Source: Pomphorhynchus laevis (taxonomy: Eukaryota; Acanthocephala; Palaeacanthocephala; Echinorhynchida; Pomphorhynchidae). Taken from it: a DNA stretch of 64,000 nt. A model generated the notes under the pieces. It saw nothing but the letters and a program-made list of their open reading frames with translations. It was not told the origin of the DNA and searched no databases. Numbering within the stretch: position 1 is the first letter of the stretch; each line of letters opens with the position of its first letter. This document shows positions 1-10,865 of the stretch, in pieces. Position numbers and translations under genes: made by a program. Location: positions 354,339 to 418,338 of the forward strand of contig WNNJ02003641.1 in NCBI GenBank assembly GCA_012934845.2, read 5' to 3'.

Positions 1-95
1 TTTTGATTTATCAAAATATTTAAGGATTCTATTAATTCAATTTTATCCATATATTTATATTTATTTGATGGTTTAATTTTTGTTAGATAGGCGTT
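1..95 (-). mobile_element. Edge of a YIDD-family reverse transcriptase relic
   Basis: Read on the minus strand this segment encodes DKIELIESLNILINQ, the same stretch found on the plus strand near 47455-47510 and, diverged, near 48370-48420. Those copies lead into a reverse transcriptase with an RYIDD active site. Only a short piece lies inside the window, so the rest of this copy would lie to the left of position 1. Confidence 0.6.
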
Positions 96-1600
96 ATAAT
101 TATTATTAAATTCTATTTTGACTTACAAATTAAGACTTAGATCTTAACACAGCACAATTTCTAATTTACTTAACTATAATTTTGATTTGGCATAATTTTA
201 AACTTTAAAATTAAATTTTGATTTTACTCAAATATTAATAAAATATCTAATATATAAATTGTATTTAAATACAAATTTTTTAAATTTTATATTAATTTAA
301 TTGTATAAATTAAATAATATAATTTTATATCGAACAATATTAATTTTAATTAATCATATGGCTAATTAAACGATTTGGAGGGAACTTGGCTGGTTTAATC
401 ATTATAGTTACAAATTTAGTAGTCCACAGTATTTTTGTATTTTTTAATTTTTAATTAATTCGTAGTAATTAACGCAAACTTAATTTACTAAGTTAGCATA
501 CATTTAACAAACCCAACAAATTATCTACTTTGTAATTTATTTATCAAATCGAATAATAATAGGTTCAGCTTATAAACTAATTTTTGTTTTCCTCATCGAA
601 ATAATCGAAAACGATCAAAACACAGCAACTGTGTTGTTTTAATTGTCTTTATTTTACCTTACATTATAAAATGATAATATAACATTATGTTCTAAACATT
701 AACCGTCCATGTTTCAGTATCTATTTATTTATAATATACATGCCCATGTGAAATGTAAATAAAATTTTACCTTTAAGCATAGCGCATCTTGATCACTTAT
801 TTTAATGGCTAAAATTAACGTAAAAATTTGTGTATATGTCACATAATTTACTACTTAATCTTTTAGCTTAAAATTTTAAAGCAGATTTTCCGCTTTAGTG
901 ATCTGAGAGAAAACAGACAAATAAAAAGAGTAAATGTAATCACAGAATCTATATGTCGACATCCATTGTAAGTCAAAGTTTGTTGATCGGCTAAAATTTG
1001 ACCTAACTAATAGTTCGCTCCAATTATTAATCTTTCAGTTACAATATGATTTCTTCATTGGCACAAAATATAATTTTATTTATGTACTTTTATCCAAAGA
1101 TCTAAAAGGTAAATTAAAATGGTTAATGCTACGTTTGTAATAAAATTATAGTTTGCATATTTTTTATACTGTCGTAAGTAATGCTTTATGGAATATTTCA
1201 AGATTGTATTTTTAGTCTTATTTCCTGTTTCAGATGTTTTGAGTAAACTTTCCTTTGTAAATATATATCTTCATATAATGAAGACATTTTGTGAGGAATT
1301 TTACAAACAATTAAAACTTAATATGTTCATAAATAAATTAATAAAAGAATAAATCGGATTATTTAACTGAAACTACATAATTTTACTAAAACATGTAAAT
1401 ATCTTAATCTTAAATATAATTTTATAGAAATTACATAAAACTTCTTTATAATTTTATAAAGTTTCTTAAAAATGTCAATATCTTGATGTTAACATATCTT
1501 AACAAACATCGTATAAACCCCTTTTATTATACTAAAACCACTTTTAAGATATCATATGTATGATGATGAATTAATTAAATTACTTTACATACCGCATTAA
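96..1600. other. AT-rich DNA without recognisable genes
   Basis: Very AT-rich with stops in all frames. I see no coding motif, RNA gene or clear repeat structure here. Confidence 0.6.
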
Positions 1601-1604
1601 TTAA

Positions 1605-2290
1605 TGACAACACAACAACAATTTCTTGACAAGAAATTCCTTCCTTAATCATAAGTAAACCTATGAAAGGAATTCACTAAGCGCACGCTCCTCAACCGGT
1701 TACCATCCTTACATCAAGTAGGGTTGACGTAAGCAGTGGCTTCACAGGACAACAAGAAATTGTTGTTCAACAATTCCTTCTTGTTCAACAATTTCTTGAC
1801 AAGAAATTCCTTCCTTCATCAGCATACTAAGGTTGCTGAACAAGCAACACGCTGGTATTCAGCTGAAGCACAATACACTAGCAAAAGCTCTCTAACTGCA
1901 AAGCAACAGCAAAGCTCTAGCGCAGATGCTAAGATTCGTCACTCTACGTATAGTGGTTATATGAGTTGAAAACTACTGGTGACGTTATTAATAACCTCAC
2001 CATCACTACAGGGTGGTATACTCATCACAACATGGTGGGCTCATCAGTGTGGCCATGCAGCTACACAACATTGAAAGTACTTAATCCACAGTAAACCTCT
2101 GAAAGGAATTCAACAACACAACAATTTCTTTTCAAGATAAAAATTTTATTTTGTCAGCGACTGGTCCAGGTGTCGGTTCGTGGAGGCAGTGCACAAATCA
2201 AACTACTCCAGACATCGCGATCCCGGGCGACATACCAGAATTCTCTTTCTGATAGCCCAAGGCGGTCTTCGGTCCGTTTCGAGATTTGAA
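1605..2290. repeat. GC-richer patch with short direct repeats
   Basis: This patch stands out from the AT-rich flanks. The sequence ACAATTTCTTGACAAGAAAT occurs at about 1620 and again at about 1788, and a related CAACACAACAATTTCTT lies at about 2112. AACCTATGAAAGGAATTCA near 1660 is echoed by AACCTCTGAAAGGAATTCA near 2094. The TTTCTTG/CAAGAAA core is nearly palindromic. An open frame over 1736-1969 has no ATG at its start and no recognisable domain, so I do not call it a gene. Element class unknown. Confidence 0.4.
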
Positions 2291-2426
2291 AGTGGTATAG
2301 TAATACTACTGTTTACATGTTAGATGAATAATATGCAGAATTAGATTCGTAAATTACTTTATTTCCACATTAATTAAAGATTATTACAATATTGGATAAC
2401 GCAAAAATAATATTTGCACTGTTTAG

Positions 2427-2498
2427 ACAACTTCACATCACAAGCCTATGTGAGATTACAACTCGAAACTGCCCTTACAGCGGTGAAGAGCTTAAGAG
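2427..2498 (+). CDS. Candidate isolated exon, unidentified
   Basis: A 72-base open stretch lies between an acceptor-like CTGTTTAG and a donor-like GTATGT. Read with two leading bases it encodes 23 residues in two adjacent pieces, NFTSQAYVRLQL then ETALTAVKSLR, which look like amphipathic helix and differ from the composition of the flanks. No neighbouring exon was found on either side. The stretch is too short to assign, and it may be chance or a fragment of a host gene stranded here. Confidence 0.22.
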
Positions 2499-3004
2499 GT
2501 ATGTTTTGATTATGCCATCAAAATCTGTTATTCACACGTTAGTTCAATAATCACGTTTCTTAATCCATATACAAAAATATAGCTAAAATATGACTATTAT
2601 ATTTGCCAAATGAGTTTGTTACACATTTATTAGTATGATAATATACTTAGAAGATGTAATTCTGTCAGAATTCACATCTTGTAAATAATTTTTTTAGTTT
2701 GTAAACATAACATCGAACTCTTAACATCAAACCCCTAATTTTTAAAGATTTTTGGTACAGTTGAAATCGACGATCTGTAATTACTTAAGTTATCGCAAAA
2801 GTAAAACAAATTGATTTGTTTTTTAAAGTATTATTCGTTATGCAAGGCATTAATTTGCCATTATTTTTTATATTGGCTTTTGTAAATTGTTTAGCTATGC
2901 ACTGGAACGATGGTTTCAAAGGGCAAATAATCTTGTCGACCTCAGTCATATGTAAGTTAATACAAAACTTATTTTCATTATTTTTTCGCTGTTTAGAAAT
3001 TGTT

Positions 3005-3260
3005 TGAAGCTCCACATAATCACAGACGCGTGGACTTGTGAAGATGACTACAAACTAGTCATTAATTTAAGATGTATTGAAAACTTTTAAATTATTTATT
3101 CAAATTAAAAGTTGTCAGCGGTACAGATTGTGATTACTGTCTTTGGCTGAACTGCTGCTTAGTTTTGGAACTCACATGTTACAAATATGTTAGCATTATA
3201 AAAGCTTTGTGTTAATTCTTTGACTCTTCCATTTATTAAAGAATATACTCGTTTAACTAA
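3005..3260 (+). repeat. Relic of the R repeat family
   Basis: The stretch ATCACAGACGCGTGGACTTG followed by TGAAGATGACT matches the ATTACAGACTTGTGGACTTG unit at about 48695 and 51587. The downstream CTGTCTTTGGCTGAACTGCT resembles the copy at about 47890-47915. It is a diverged copy of the repeats clustered at 47-52 kb. Confidence 0.5.
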
Positions 3261-3629
3261 ACACAACTCTTAATTAGTTTCTTTCAAATAATTGATTTAA
3301 TATTTTACAGTCTACATTAAATAGAGTAAAGTCAAAGAGGATATTTGCACGTCACTTCCACATGATCTAATTACATGCAATTCAATAAAAACGATTTTAT
3401 CGGGAATTAATATTCCAAATTGCGAACTTATGCAAAAGTTAAGGTACATGTAACAGTGGTATTTGACTCTGATAGAATCGATTGATCGATCGTTGTATCT
3501 GTCGCAGACGTCATTTGTGTTGAATAAATTGTTGTAAACACCAAAATGTGGTTTTATTCAACACAATATGTAAAGATAGTTAATGAACAAGAATGTTAGT
3601 TTATAAGATCATAACAATATTGATGTGTG

Positions 3630-4140
3630 GTCAAAGCGACGAGAGACGTATGAGCGCTCGAACGACGGAGTTGATGAAGCGTTGTAGGGGTAGGATCATG
3701 GCTTTTTGAAAATTGGCGGAAAGGCCGAGGAAGTTATCGATTTTAGGGAAAATAAGCTATGAAAGAAGATACATACAGGAACGGAAGTCGATCAGGGGGC
3801 GAATACGGAGGATGTCACGGAGAATAAAGTTAGACGAGCGGACCTTGTCGCGGACGATGGGTTTAAGGGAAATATGATCATTGAAATGGAATTTTAAGAA
3901 AGTGAGATTATAGAATACGGGGATGATTGATGAAGCAAAAGATACATGGGGAGGAGATATGTTAGGTTTACGTGGGTGGATCCACATTATTTTAGACTTG
4001 TTTTGGTTTAGAACGAGACGAAGATGGGAGAGATCTTTGTAGATAGAATAAAGACAGTTGCATGCAGAAATCGCGATATCGTGTATGCGATGGGCGGGTG
4101 CATGAACATATATGAAGATGTCATCGTCGAATAATAAGAG
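3630..4140 (-). mobile_element. CR1/L2-type LINE fragment (3' part of reverse transcriptase ORF)
   Basis: On the minus strand the reading matches the element at 58.5-59.9 kb almost residue for residue over the region after the RT active site: a segment beginning MWIHPRKPNIS here corresponds to MWILPRKPNIS there, followed by shared SFASSIIPV, SLKP.VRDKVRSSN and RIRPLIDFRSCM. Several frame changes show that it is dead. It is a second copy of that family in opposite orientation, missing the RT core. Confidence 0.8.
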
Positions 4141-4164
4141 TCAAAAAATAAGATTCAAGAAAAA

Positions 4165-4199
4165 ATCCTTGACTTTTACAAAAAAAAAGAGTCAAGGAT
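4165..4199. repeat. Small hairpin beside the inverted repeat
   Basis: ATCCTTGACT at 4165-4174 pairs perfectly with AGTCAAGGAT at 4190-4199 around an A-rich loop. It lies just outside the left arm of the large inverted repeat. Confidence 0.6.
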
Positions 4200-4210
4200 A
4201 GCAAATCACA

Positions 4211-5092
4211 AGAGAGGAAGTCGAGGAGTTGCCACGGTCAACTTAAAGTTGGAGAGGTGCTAATAAGAGTGCATGGGATAGTGATATTAACAGTGATGAT
4301 AAAATGATTAAAAAGTCATTATCTGAGATTGTAGATAAAGCGTATGCAATAAGATTTTGGGGAAAAGCTATAATATCAAAAGCGCCACTAAGAATATGGA
4401 TGGGAAGGTTTGTTAGTAAATAGAGGCTAAAGTAAGACAGAAGACTTACGAGTTTTACGGAATCTGACTCAGAAGGTTTAACCAGACGCATGTTGAAAGT
4501 GCCAATGACAATTAAAGGTAAAAAGGTGAACGGTTTGATAGTAGATTGGCGAGTTCATTGAAAAATAGGCAAGACATCGGAGATAAATCTGGGCGATATA
4601 TAATTGAAAGTTGAATAGTAAAGAAAATGGAAATTTACATAGGAGCAATTCAAATGTATTATAAAGTAAGCACCATACCCAATTTGCATTCTTCTATTTG
4701 AACAATTCTACCAGGACCTCCCATTTTTGTACCCGTGGTTCGTCGAAACATTGATTCCATGCATACCTACCGCAAATCTAATTGTTTCCTCATATTTCGA
4801 AATATGTACCTCTCGGCAATAATTGTACCAATCCGTTATAGTTTCAGTGGAGGTTCTCTCGTCAGTAATTGAACCTTCACGAATGGTTGATAAAATTGAC
4901 ATTCTGAACGATACAACTAAATATTAGTAAAATTACAGCTGCTAAACTTTGTTTCAAAGCAATAAGAAATCATGATCGCCTTTGTTGGGGATATTTTGAC
5001 ATATTCAAGTCATGTTCCTTTTGTAACTGCGATATCCTTACACCCTTATGCGGAACATCTATTTGGAATACCAAGTCATGAGATCATGTATG
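4211..5092. repeat. Left arm of an 882-bp inverted repeat
   Basis: Nearly perfect reverse complement of 6971-7852. The outer end is AGAGAGGAAGTC and the inner end reads CCAAGTCATGAGATCATG. Both arms have the same length and the same short ORFs, differing by a few substitutions, so the duplication is much younger than the decayed transposase it contains. The 1,878-bp loop holds a W repeat copy and a LINE 3' end. A 70-bp piece of the same unit (4379-4448) recurs at 6882-6951, just inside the right arm. Confidence 0.9.
4671..5057 (-). mobile_element. Merlin/ISXO2-like transposase fragment, left copy
   Basis: Mirror image of 7006-7392. Reading the minus strand gives CSAQGCKDIAVTTGTWLEYAK, then in another frame TITDWYNYCREV, then GGPGRIVQIEECKLG. 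The order Cys-x4-Cys zinc site, GTWF-like block, DWYxxCREV and GGPGxIVxIDExK is the hallmark of IS1016/ISXO2 DDE transposases (Merlin superfamily). The first catalytic Asp is replaced by Glu (IEECK) and several frames are used, so it is inactive. Confidence 0.7.
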
Positions 5093-5377
5093 TTACTCAA
5101 ACCTAAATCGGCCCAAGTGTTTGTCTTTATATTTTTTCATTAGCCTGTTAAGGCGGCTGCAAGTTCGATCTTTAGGCAGGATCTCTAATAAATCGCTTTA
5201 TTTGAAAATTTATTAAATTTGTTACCAAGCGTTTCGAGCCACTCAACACATGCGTTCGGTAACAACTTGCAAACTACTGCCGTGACAAAATTTATCAACG
5301 TTTTTGAATTTAGATTATAATTAATTGCATTACAATTTTGAAATATGTTTTAAAATAATATATTTATAATAATTCAA

Positions 5378-5960
5378 TTCAGCTAACTGAGTCTACGTAT
5401 TTAATATAATTATAAAATAATAAATGAATAAATATAAATAAATATATCAAGTTAAAATAAAAAATTGAAATTTAAAATAAAAGTTAATATAAATAAAAAT
5501 AATAATAAATCAATAAATCAAATAATAAATAATAAATAATTTCTATAAAAAAATAAATAAAAATAAATAAAAATAAATAAATACAAATAAATAAATATTA
5601 AAATATTAAAATAATGCTAAATCATTGAATCAAAATTCAATAATTAGATAATAAATAATAATAAATAATTTATATAAGATTTTATATCAAGTTAACTTAT
5701 ATCAAGTTAAAATAAAAAATTTAAATTTTAAAAAAGTCACTTTTTATGAGTTGATTAATTCATAGTTAGTAATTTAAAATAAAAGTCAATTTTTATGAAT
5801 AGACTTATTCATAATTCATAAAAATAAATAAATAAAAATAATAACGCTAAATCAATAAAAAAAATTAATAATTAGATAATAAATAATTATAAGATTTTAT
5901 ATAATTTATATTCAATTATATTTATAATTAAATTATATTTAATACAATTTAATTTGAAAA
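5378..5960 (-). repeat. W repeat copy, mostly its A+T-rich part
   Basis: Begins with CAGCTAACTGAGTCTACGTA, the reverse complement of the conserved W terminus, and continues through A/T-rich sequence full of AAATAAATA runs. ATCAAGTTAAAATAAAAAAT and AAAATAAAAGTCAATTTTTA are conserved W pieces in reverse. The GC-richer W core is missing here. Confidence 0.6.
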
Positions 5961-6171
5961 AGTGTGCCTACATTTGCATATCAAAACGTCCGGCCGAGTC
6001 AGCACATATCATATAAACAGAAGTGTTATTCGTTAGACGAACTCATACAAAGATTTAGGTGTTCTAACTTATGTTCTAACTTATCGACACAATGCATACT
6101 GACTCTACATGTTCCAAAGTGAGAAGAGTCATCAGCCTGATTCGCCTAGCTCGTGTTCATATTGACATATC

Positions 6172-6708
6172 ATGCTTCAAAACAATCTCACAAGCACTTA
6201 TTTTGGCATCATTCTATATGCTTCGCCGGCCTGTTACCCAATCACCTTACGAGAACGCAATAATCTAAAGTATATATTCCGATCAGCAACTGAAATGTTA
6301 AAAGCGATTAGACATATGGAATATCAGAATCGGCTCTCGAGTTTGGGAACGAGATCACTTCGATATCTGCGCGACGAGGCGGATCTGTGCCTATCCTGGC
6401 AGATTTTACACGACAATCGCCATCAACTCAGATCGCTAATGCATACGCGTGATATAACCTCACTTCGTGGTCATCAGTTCATGCTAAAAACACAACGATT
6501 ACGCTACAAACGACCGTCTCTATACTTCCAGCGAATCGTTAATACTTGGGACCACCTTTCTGATTCAACAGTTGCATCCTTAAATCTGGCTTCTTTTAAA
6601 CGAAATCTGGAGGAATATGCCTTCTTGAAGACGAAAACCGAGTCAGAGAACATATGGACAATAGCAAGTACCCTCTACATTTACATTTTCTACATTTACT
6701 TGTTCTGA
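6172..6708 (+). mobile_element. LINE 3' fragment: C-terminal part of a CR1/L2-type ORF2
   Basis: A 178-codon open frame with the pattern seen after the reverse transcriptase in CR1/L2-like LINEs: a YQNRLSSLGTRSL block, LRDEADLCLSWQILHD, then RGHQFMLKTQRLRYKRPS and NTWDHLSDSTVASLNLASFK. In these families this matches R(G)H..KL...R...R..FF..RV...WN.LP...V.A.S...FK. No RT core remains upstream, so this is a 5'-truncated copy sitting in the loop of the inverted repeat. Its relatively high GC matches the other LINEs and contrasts with its surroundings. Confidence 0.75.
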
Positions 6709-6970
6709 TTGTGACGCAACTTGTAATGAGCCTTGCTGCTCACTTCGTTGTCCATTAATGATACTAATATCAAGTTAAAATAATAATATTGAAATTTAAA
6801 GTTAAACAATTACAAAAACAATTACACATTTCGAGAGTTTTCATCACCAAAGTCACGATTTAATTATTTTAATGAACTTCAAAAGCGCCACTAAGAATAT
6901 GGATAGGAAGGTTTGTTAGTAAATAGAGGCTAAAGTAAGACAGAAGACTTATCAGAAGTCAGACAGAAGA

Positions 6971-7852
6971 CATACATGTTCTCATGACTTGGTATTCCAA
7001 ATAAATGTTCCGCACAAGGGTGTAAGGATATCGCAGTTACAACAGGAACATGGCTTGAATATGCCAAAATATCCCCAACAAATGCGATCATGATTTCTTA
7101 TTGCTTTGAAACAAAGTTTAGCAACTGTAATTTTACTAATATTTAGTTGTATCGTTCAGAATGTCAATTTTATCAACCATTCGTGAAAGTTCAATTACTG
7201 ACGAGAGAACCTCCACTGAAACTATAACGGATTGGTACAATTATTGCCGAGAGGTACATATTTCGAAATATGAGGAAACAATTAGATTTGCGGTAGGTAT
7301 GCATGGAATCAATGTTTCGACGAACCACGGGTACAAAAATGGGAGGTCCTGGTAGAATTGTTCAAATAGAAGAATGCAAATTGGGTATGGTGCTTACTTT
7401 ATAATACATTTGAATTGCTCCTATGTAAATTTCCATTTTCTTTACTATTCAACTTTCAATTATATATCGCCCAGATTTATCTCCGATGTCTTGCCTATTT
7501 TTCAATGAACTCGCCAATCTACTATCAAACCGTTCACCTTTTTACCTTTAATTGTCATTGGCACTTTCAACATGCGTCTGGTTAAACCTTCTGAGTCAGA
7601 TTCCGTAAAACTCGTAAGTCTTCTGTCTTACTTTAGCCTCTATTTACTAACAAACCTTCCCATCCATATTCTTAGTGGCGCTTTTGATATTATAGCTTTT
7701 CCCCAAAATCTTATTGCATACGCTTTATCTACAATCTCAGATAATGACTTTTTAATCATTTTATCATCACTGTTAATATCACTATCCCATGCACTCTTAT
7801 TAGCACCTCTCCAACTTTAAGTTGACCGTGGCAACTCCTCGACTTCCTCTCT
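6971..7852. repeat. Right arm of the 882-bp inverted repeat
   Basis: Reverse complement of 4211-5092, ending outward in GACTTCCTCTCT. Besides the transposase remnant, each arm carries an 82-codon open frame (7572-7820 here) whose hydrophobic translation has no recognisable domain. It is probably a chance frame preserved by the recency of the duplication. Confidence 0.9.
7006..7392 (+). mobile_element. Merlin/ISXO2-like transposase fragment, right copy
   Basis: Encodes CSAQGCKDIAVTTGTWLEYAK from 7006, DWYNYCREV near 7230 and GGPGRIVQIEECKLG from 7342. These are the zinc-site, CREV and first-catalytic-residue blocks of ISXO2/Merlin transposases, in the right order but in different frames. The later DDE residues are not recognisable. 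A full transposase of this family is roughly 250-300 residues, so about half is represented. Confidence 0.7.
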
Positions 7853-7996
7853 ATTACTTCGAAGCATAAATTTTCACATTTCCGAACATGGCTAACATAT
7901 ATGTTCGATAATTATTTTTTTATTTATTTTTATTTATTTATTTTTTATTTTATAATTATATTAAATACGTAGACTCAGTTAGCTGAATTGATTATT
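7853..7996 (+). repeat. W repeat terminus
   Basis: Ends TACGTAGACTCAGTTAGCTG at 7964-7983, the W terminal sequence, preceded by the usual TTTATTTATTTTTATTT tract. With the reversed W end at 5378 it gives the inverted-repeat region a W end on both sides. Confidence 0.6.
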
Positions 7997-8221
7997 TTCC
8001 GTTTCCTAAATGAGAATCTCCATATGTTGTCTTGGTATTTATTAACTTAATACAAATATCATTCTTTATACCCTAATCTCATTATTGCTAGATGAGTGCA
8101 TCATTGACTTGCATCATTGACTTTTGTTGATTTTCATCTAACTTACCCTCGGCATCAATACTTTGACCAACGCGATAGCACACTGTTGTTTCTCTTAAAA
8201 TAAAAACATCCACATATAATT

Positions 8222-8390
8222 TCGCCAAAGCCGGTCCCCAGCCTGGCTGAAAAAGGAGAAGGTTTGGTGTCAGGAAGGGCATCTAACTGTAAAAATGCCG
8301 TTCCAAACCCTTAACATAATGAGTCTAAACCAAAAATGCAAACTCGGCAAGGTCGTTCTCTGATGACGCGTAGAAAGCCCACTTGGTGAA
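8222..8390 (+). mobile_element. Conserved untranslated motif of a widespread retroelement
   Basis: GCCGGTCCCCAGCCTGGCTG followed by AAAAAGGAGAAGG, GTCAGGAAGGGCATC and GTAAAAATGCCGTTCCAAA closely resembles a motif I know from untranslated parts of non-LTR elements and SINEs of fish and invertebrates (GCCGGTCCCAAGCCCGG...GTCAGGAAGGGCATCCGGC). I cannot name the family securely. No coding part is evident within 500 bases. Confidence 0.45.
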
Positions 8391-8798
8391 TGTGAATAAG
8401 TCAAAAACGAGCGAAAAGTAGCTTGAAAACAGTAGCAGATCGAGTACAGTGGAAAATACTCATTATGGCTTGCAACCCCGAATATTTTTTTAGAAATGTC
8501 TAATTTTGCGGTACAAACAACACCTCATCTGTAGCACAGAACACTTATTAGAAGAATAAAAAATATTTTTTTTAAAAAACACGAAATAATACAGTCGAAA
8601 TAAGTTACAAACAAGTGGATCAATTAGACCGTTTATGACGGGCTGTTTTTAGCTAGACAATGAGATAAGTATGCTTAAAGTAATCTCAAATCCTTTAGTG
8701 TGAGAATGTGTCCGCTACGTCGTAGAGACAGGACGGGGCTGGGCAGTTCCGTGATGATCGTGCCGCGCGAATACACCGTGAAATCATACGACAAAATA

Positions 8799-9705
8799 CT
8801 ATTCCAAGCACGATTGAATCTTCGATATTTGTTGTGAATATTGAGCTCCATTTTTTAGAGATTGTAGTCTGGCGATCCGCTTTAATAATTGACTGGCTTC
8901 TTTACCGGCACCATCACAGTGAGAAAAATCCACAACAGTAACTCTTTCCGGATACTTGCTCTGTTTTCGTGTTTCGTGATATTTAAACTGTTTTCGAGCG
9001 GTTAGAAGGTGCGAATGAGTTGGAAACGCATACATCCATGAGAGTACGCACCGTTCTATCGCCATACAGTCCGGAACAAGCTATGTCAAGCCTTGCATCG
9101 ATATCTCGGGTTGTTGTGTGGTTTTCGAATATAATATTGTTATTGACGGAATTCATGACGGGCTCAATCTGGACGTTATGACTAACCTCTGCTAATTTCT
9201 TACTTAATATGTCGCGAATCACATCATGACGCATTGAAGGGAGTCCGTCTAGCCTGCATGTAAGTGAGTGTGTTAATGATAATTGATTTCCGCATTGACA
9301 TTTGCTAGGAGCATTCTTCTGTAAGAGACCGTACCGCACTGCCGACGCATCTTTGAATTCAACATTATTTAATCTCGTATTGGAATCATGAGTCGGGTAT
9401 ATACTGAGCAAGGAAGAAGTTCTTTTCTTTGATAAGTGCTAGAGTGATGTTTTTATATTGATATCTGAAATAACGGATATATTAGCTAGTTCAGATTTTT
9501 CTCTGATTTGTCTAGTGATTCGAGTTGAAGTCAGTATTTTGTCATCACTTGATTGAGAACTGCACCCGTGAGACCTTTCATACATGGTGCACATAGCGTT
9601 CTGGATGATAAGTATTCAACATTTGAACAATTGTATTTTCTAATACCAACTCCACCATTACGGACTCCTAATTTGAAGACTCGACACAGAACATTGTTAT
9701 CAATT
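8799..9705 (-). mobile_element. RLE LINE relic a (C-terminal endonuclease end)
   Basis: Minus-strand reading from 9705 gives the post-RT block RVFKLGVRNGGVGIR. Next comes a zinc site CQCGNQLSLTHSLTC, then MRHDVIRDIL and ARLDIACSGLYGD. These are the CCHC-like finger, RHD and D positions of the restriction-like endonuclease carried at the C-terminus of R2/R4/NeSL/Utopia-type LINEs. The reading changes frame near 9000 and ends around 8799. The reverse transcriptase core is absent, because W repeat sequence replaces it beyond 9706. Confidence 0.75.
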
Positions 9706-10410
9706 AGGTATAGAATAAATAATAATTATTAATAATTAAATTTCAATTGACTTTAAATTTCAATATTTTTATTTTGACTTGATTTAACTTATATAAAATC
9801 TTATAATTATTTATTATCTAATCATTAAAATTTTGATTTATCGATTTAGCAATTTTTTTATTTTTATTTATTTATTTTTACGAATTATGAATTATTCATA
9901 AAAATTGACTCATAAAAATTGACTTTTATTTTAAATTTCATTTTTTATTTTATAAAATCTCATTGCAATTATTCATTTTATTATTTTATTTTATTTTGAT
10001 AATAAAATAAATTGAATAAAATCTTAAATAATATTTTATTATTTATCTTTATTTTTATTTATATATCGAATAATAACTAAATGTAAAAATATAAAAATAT
10101 GCTTTTTATTAGAATAAGATATACCAAATAATCAAATTTCATCAGAGCAAATACGTCATTAGTATGTATTTGGTTCGACAGCTATGTTTGGTCAAGGAAT
10201 ATGGGCCGAAACCTGATAGCATAGCAGTTCCTCCGGATGACCTCTAATTCTTTTTCTGATACAACGTCTGTTATTTATTAGTCAATTCATAAAAATGACT
10301 TTTATTTTAAATTACAATTTTTTATTTTAACTTGATTTAAATTATAAAAAATATAAAAACAATTATTAATTTTATTACGTAGACTCAGCTGATTTGATTT
10401 CATCTTAATA
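9706..10410 (+). repeat. W repeat, one fragment plus one nearly complete copy
   Basis: 9706-10010 is W AT-rich sequence. 10095-10410 contains the GC-richer core GGGCCGAAACCTGATAGCAT with AGCAGTTCCTCC and TGATACAACGTCTGTTATTT, and ends ACGTAGACTCAGCTGATTTG. W sequence directly abuts LINE relic a. Confidence 0.75.
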
Positions 10411-10865
10411 TTATCCGCTGATCACTAAAATTTACCAGTAATAACTTTGCTAGTAATAACTTTGTTTTCATATGCAAAAAGCTTTATTATGATATACTAA
10501 TGAAAGAGGTTAATTCTAATGATTTAAATGTAAATACAACATTTTTGTAAATACAACATGATTTAAATACAACATTGAATGTTGTAAATACAACATTCAA
10601 TTCATTTTTATAAATTGAATTAATCAATTCATAAAAATGACTTTTATTTTAAATCACAATTTTTTATTTTAACTCAATATAAGTTATTTATAAATTATAA
10701 AATCGTATACTAATTATTTATTATTATATATTATCTAATTACTAAAATTTTGATTAATTTATTTTTTAACGATAACTCAATTTATTTAATAAAACCTAAA
10801 GAAAGAGATGATAAAAATGTGAAAAAAAAATTTTTCAATAAAGATCTGCAAAATCTTTTCCATGT
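10411..10865. other. AT-rich spacer with a partial W copy
   Basis: 10615-10780 repeats the W tract AATTCATAAAAATGACTTTT followed by AT-rich sequence. The rest has no recognisable content apart from short duplications of AATACAACAT at 10536-10600. Confidence 0.5.

Noticed and set aside
1736-1969. 77-codon open frame in the GC-richer patch
   Set aside because: It starts without ATG, has no domain, and overlaps short direct repeats; composition explains the openness.
6172-6708. 178-codon frame as a host gene
   Set aside because: The residue pattern is that of the C-terminal part of a CR1/L2-type LINE ORF2.
7572-7820. 82-codon frame present twice (also 4243-4491) as a conserved gene
   Set aside because: Conservation is only that of the recent inverted duplication; the hydrophobic translation has no known domain.
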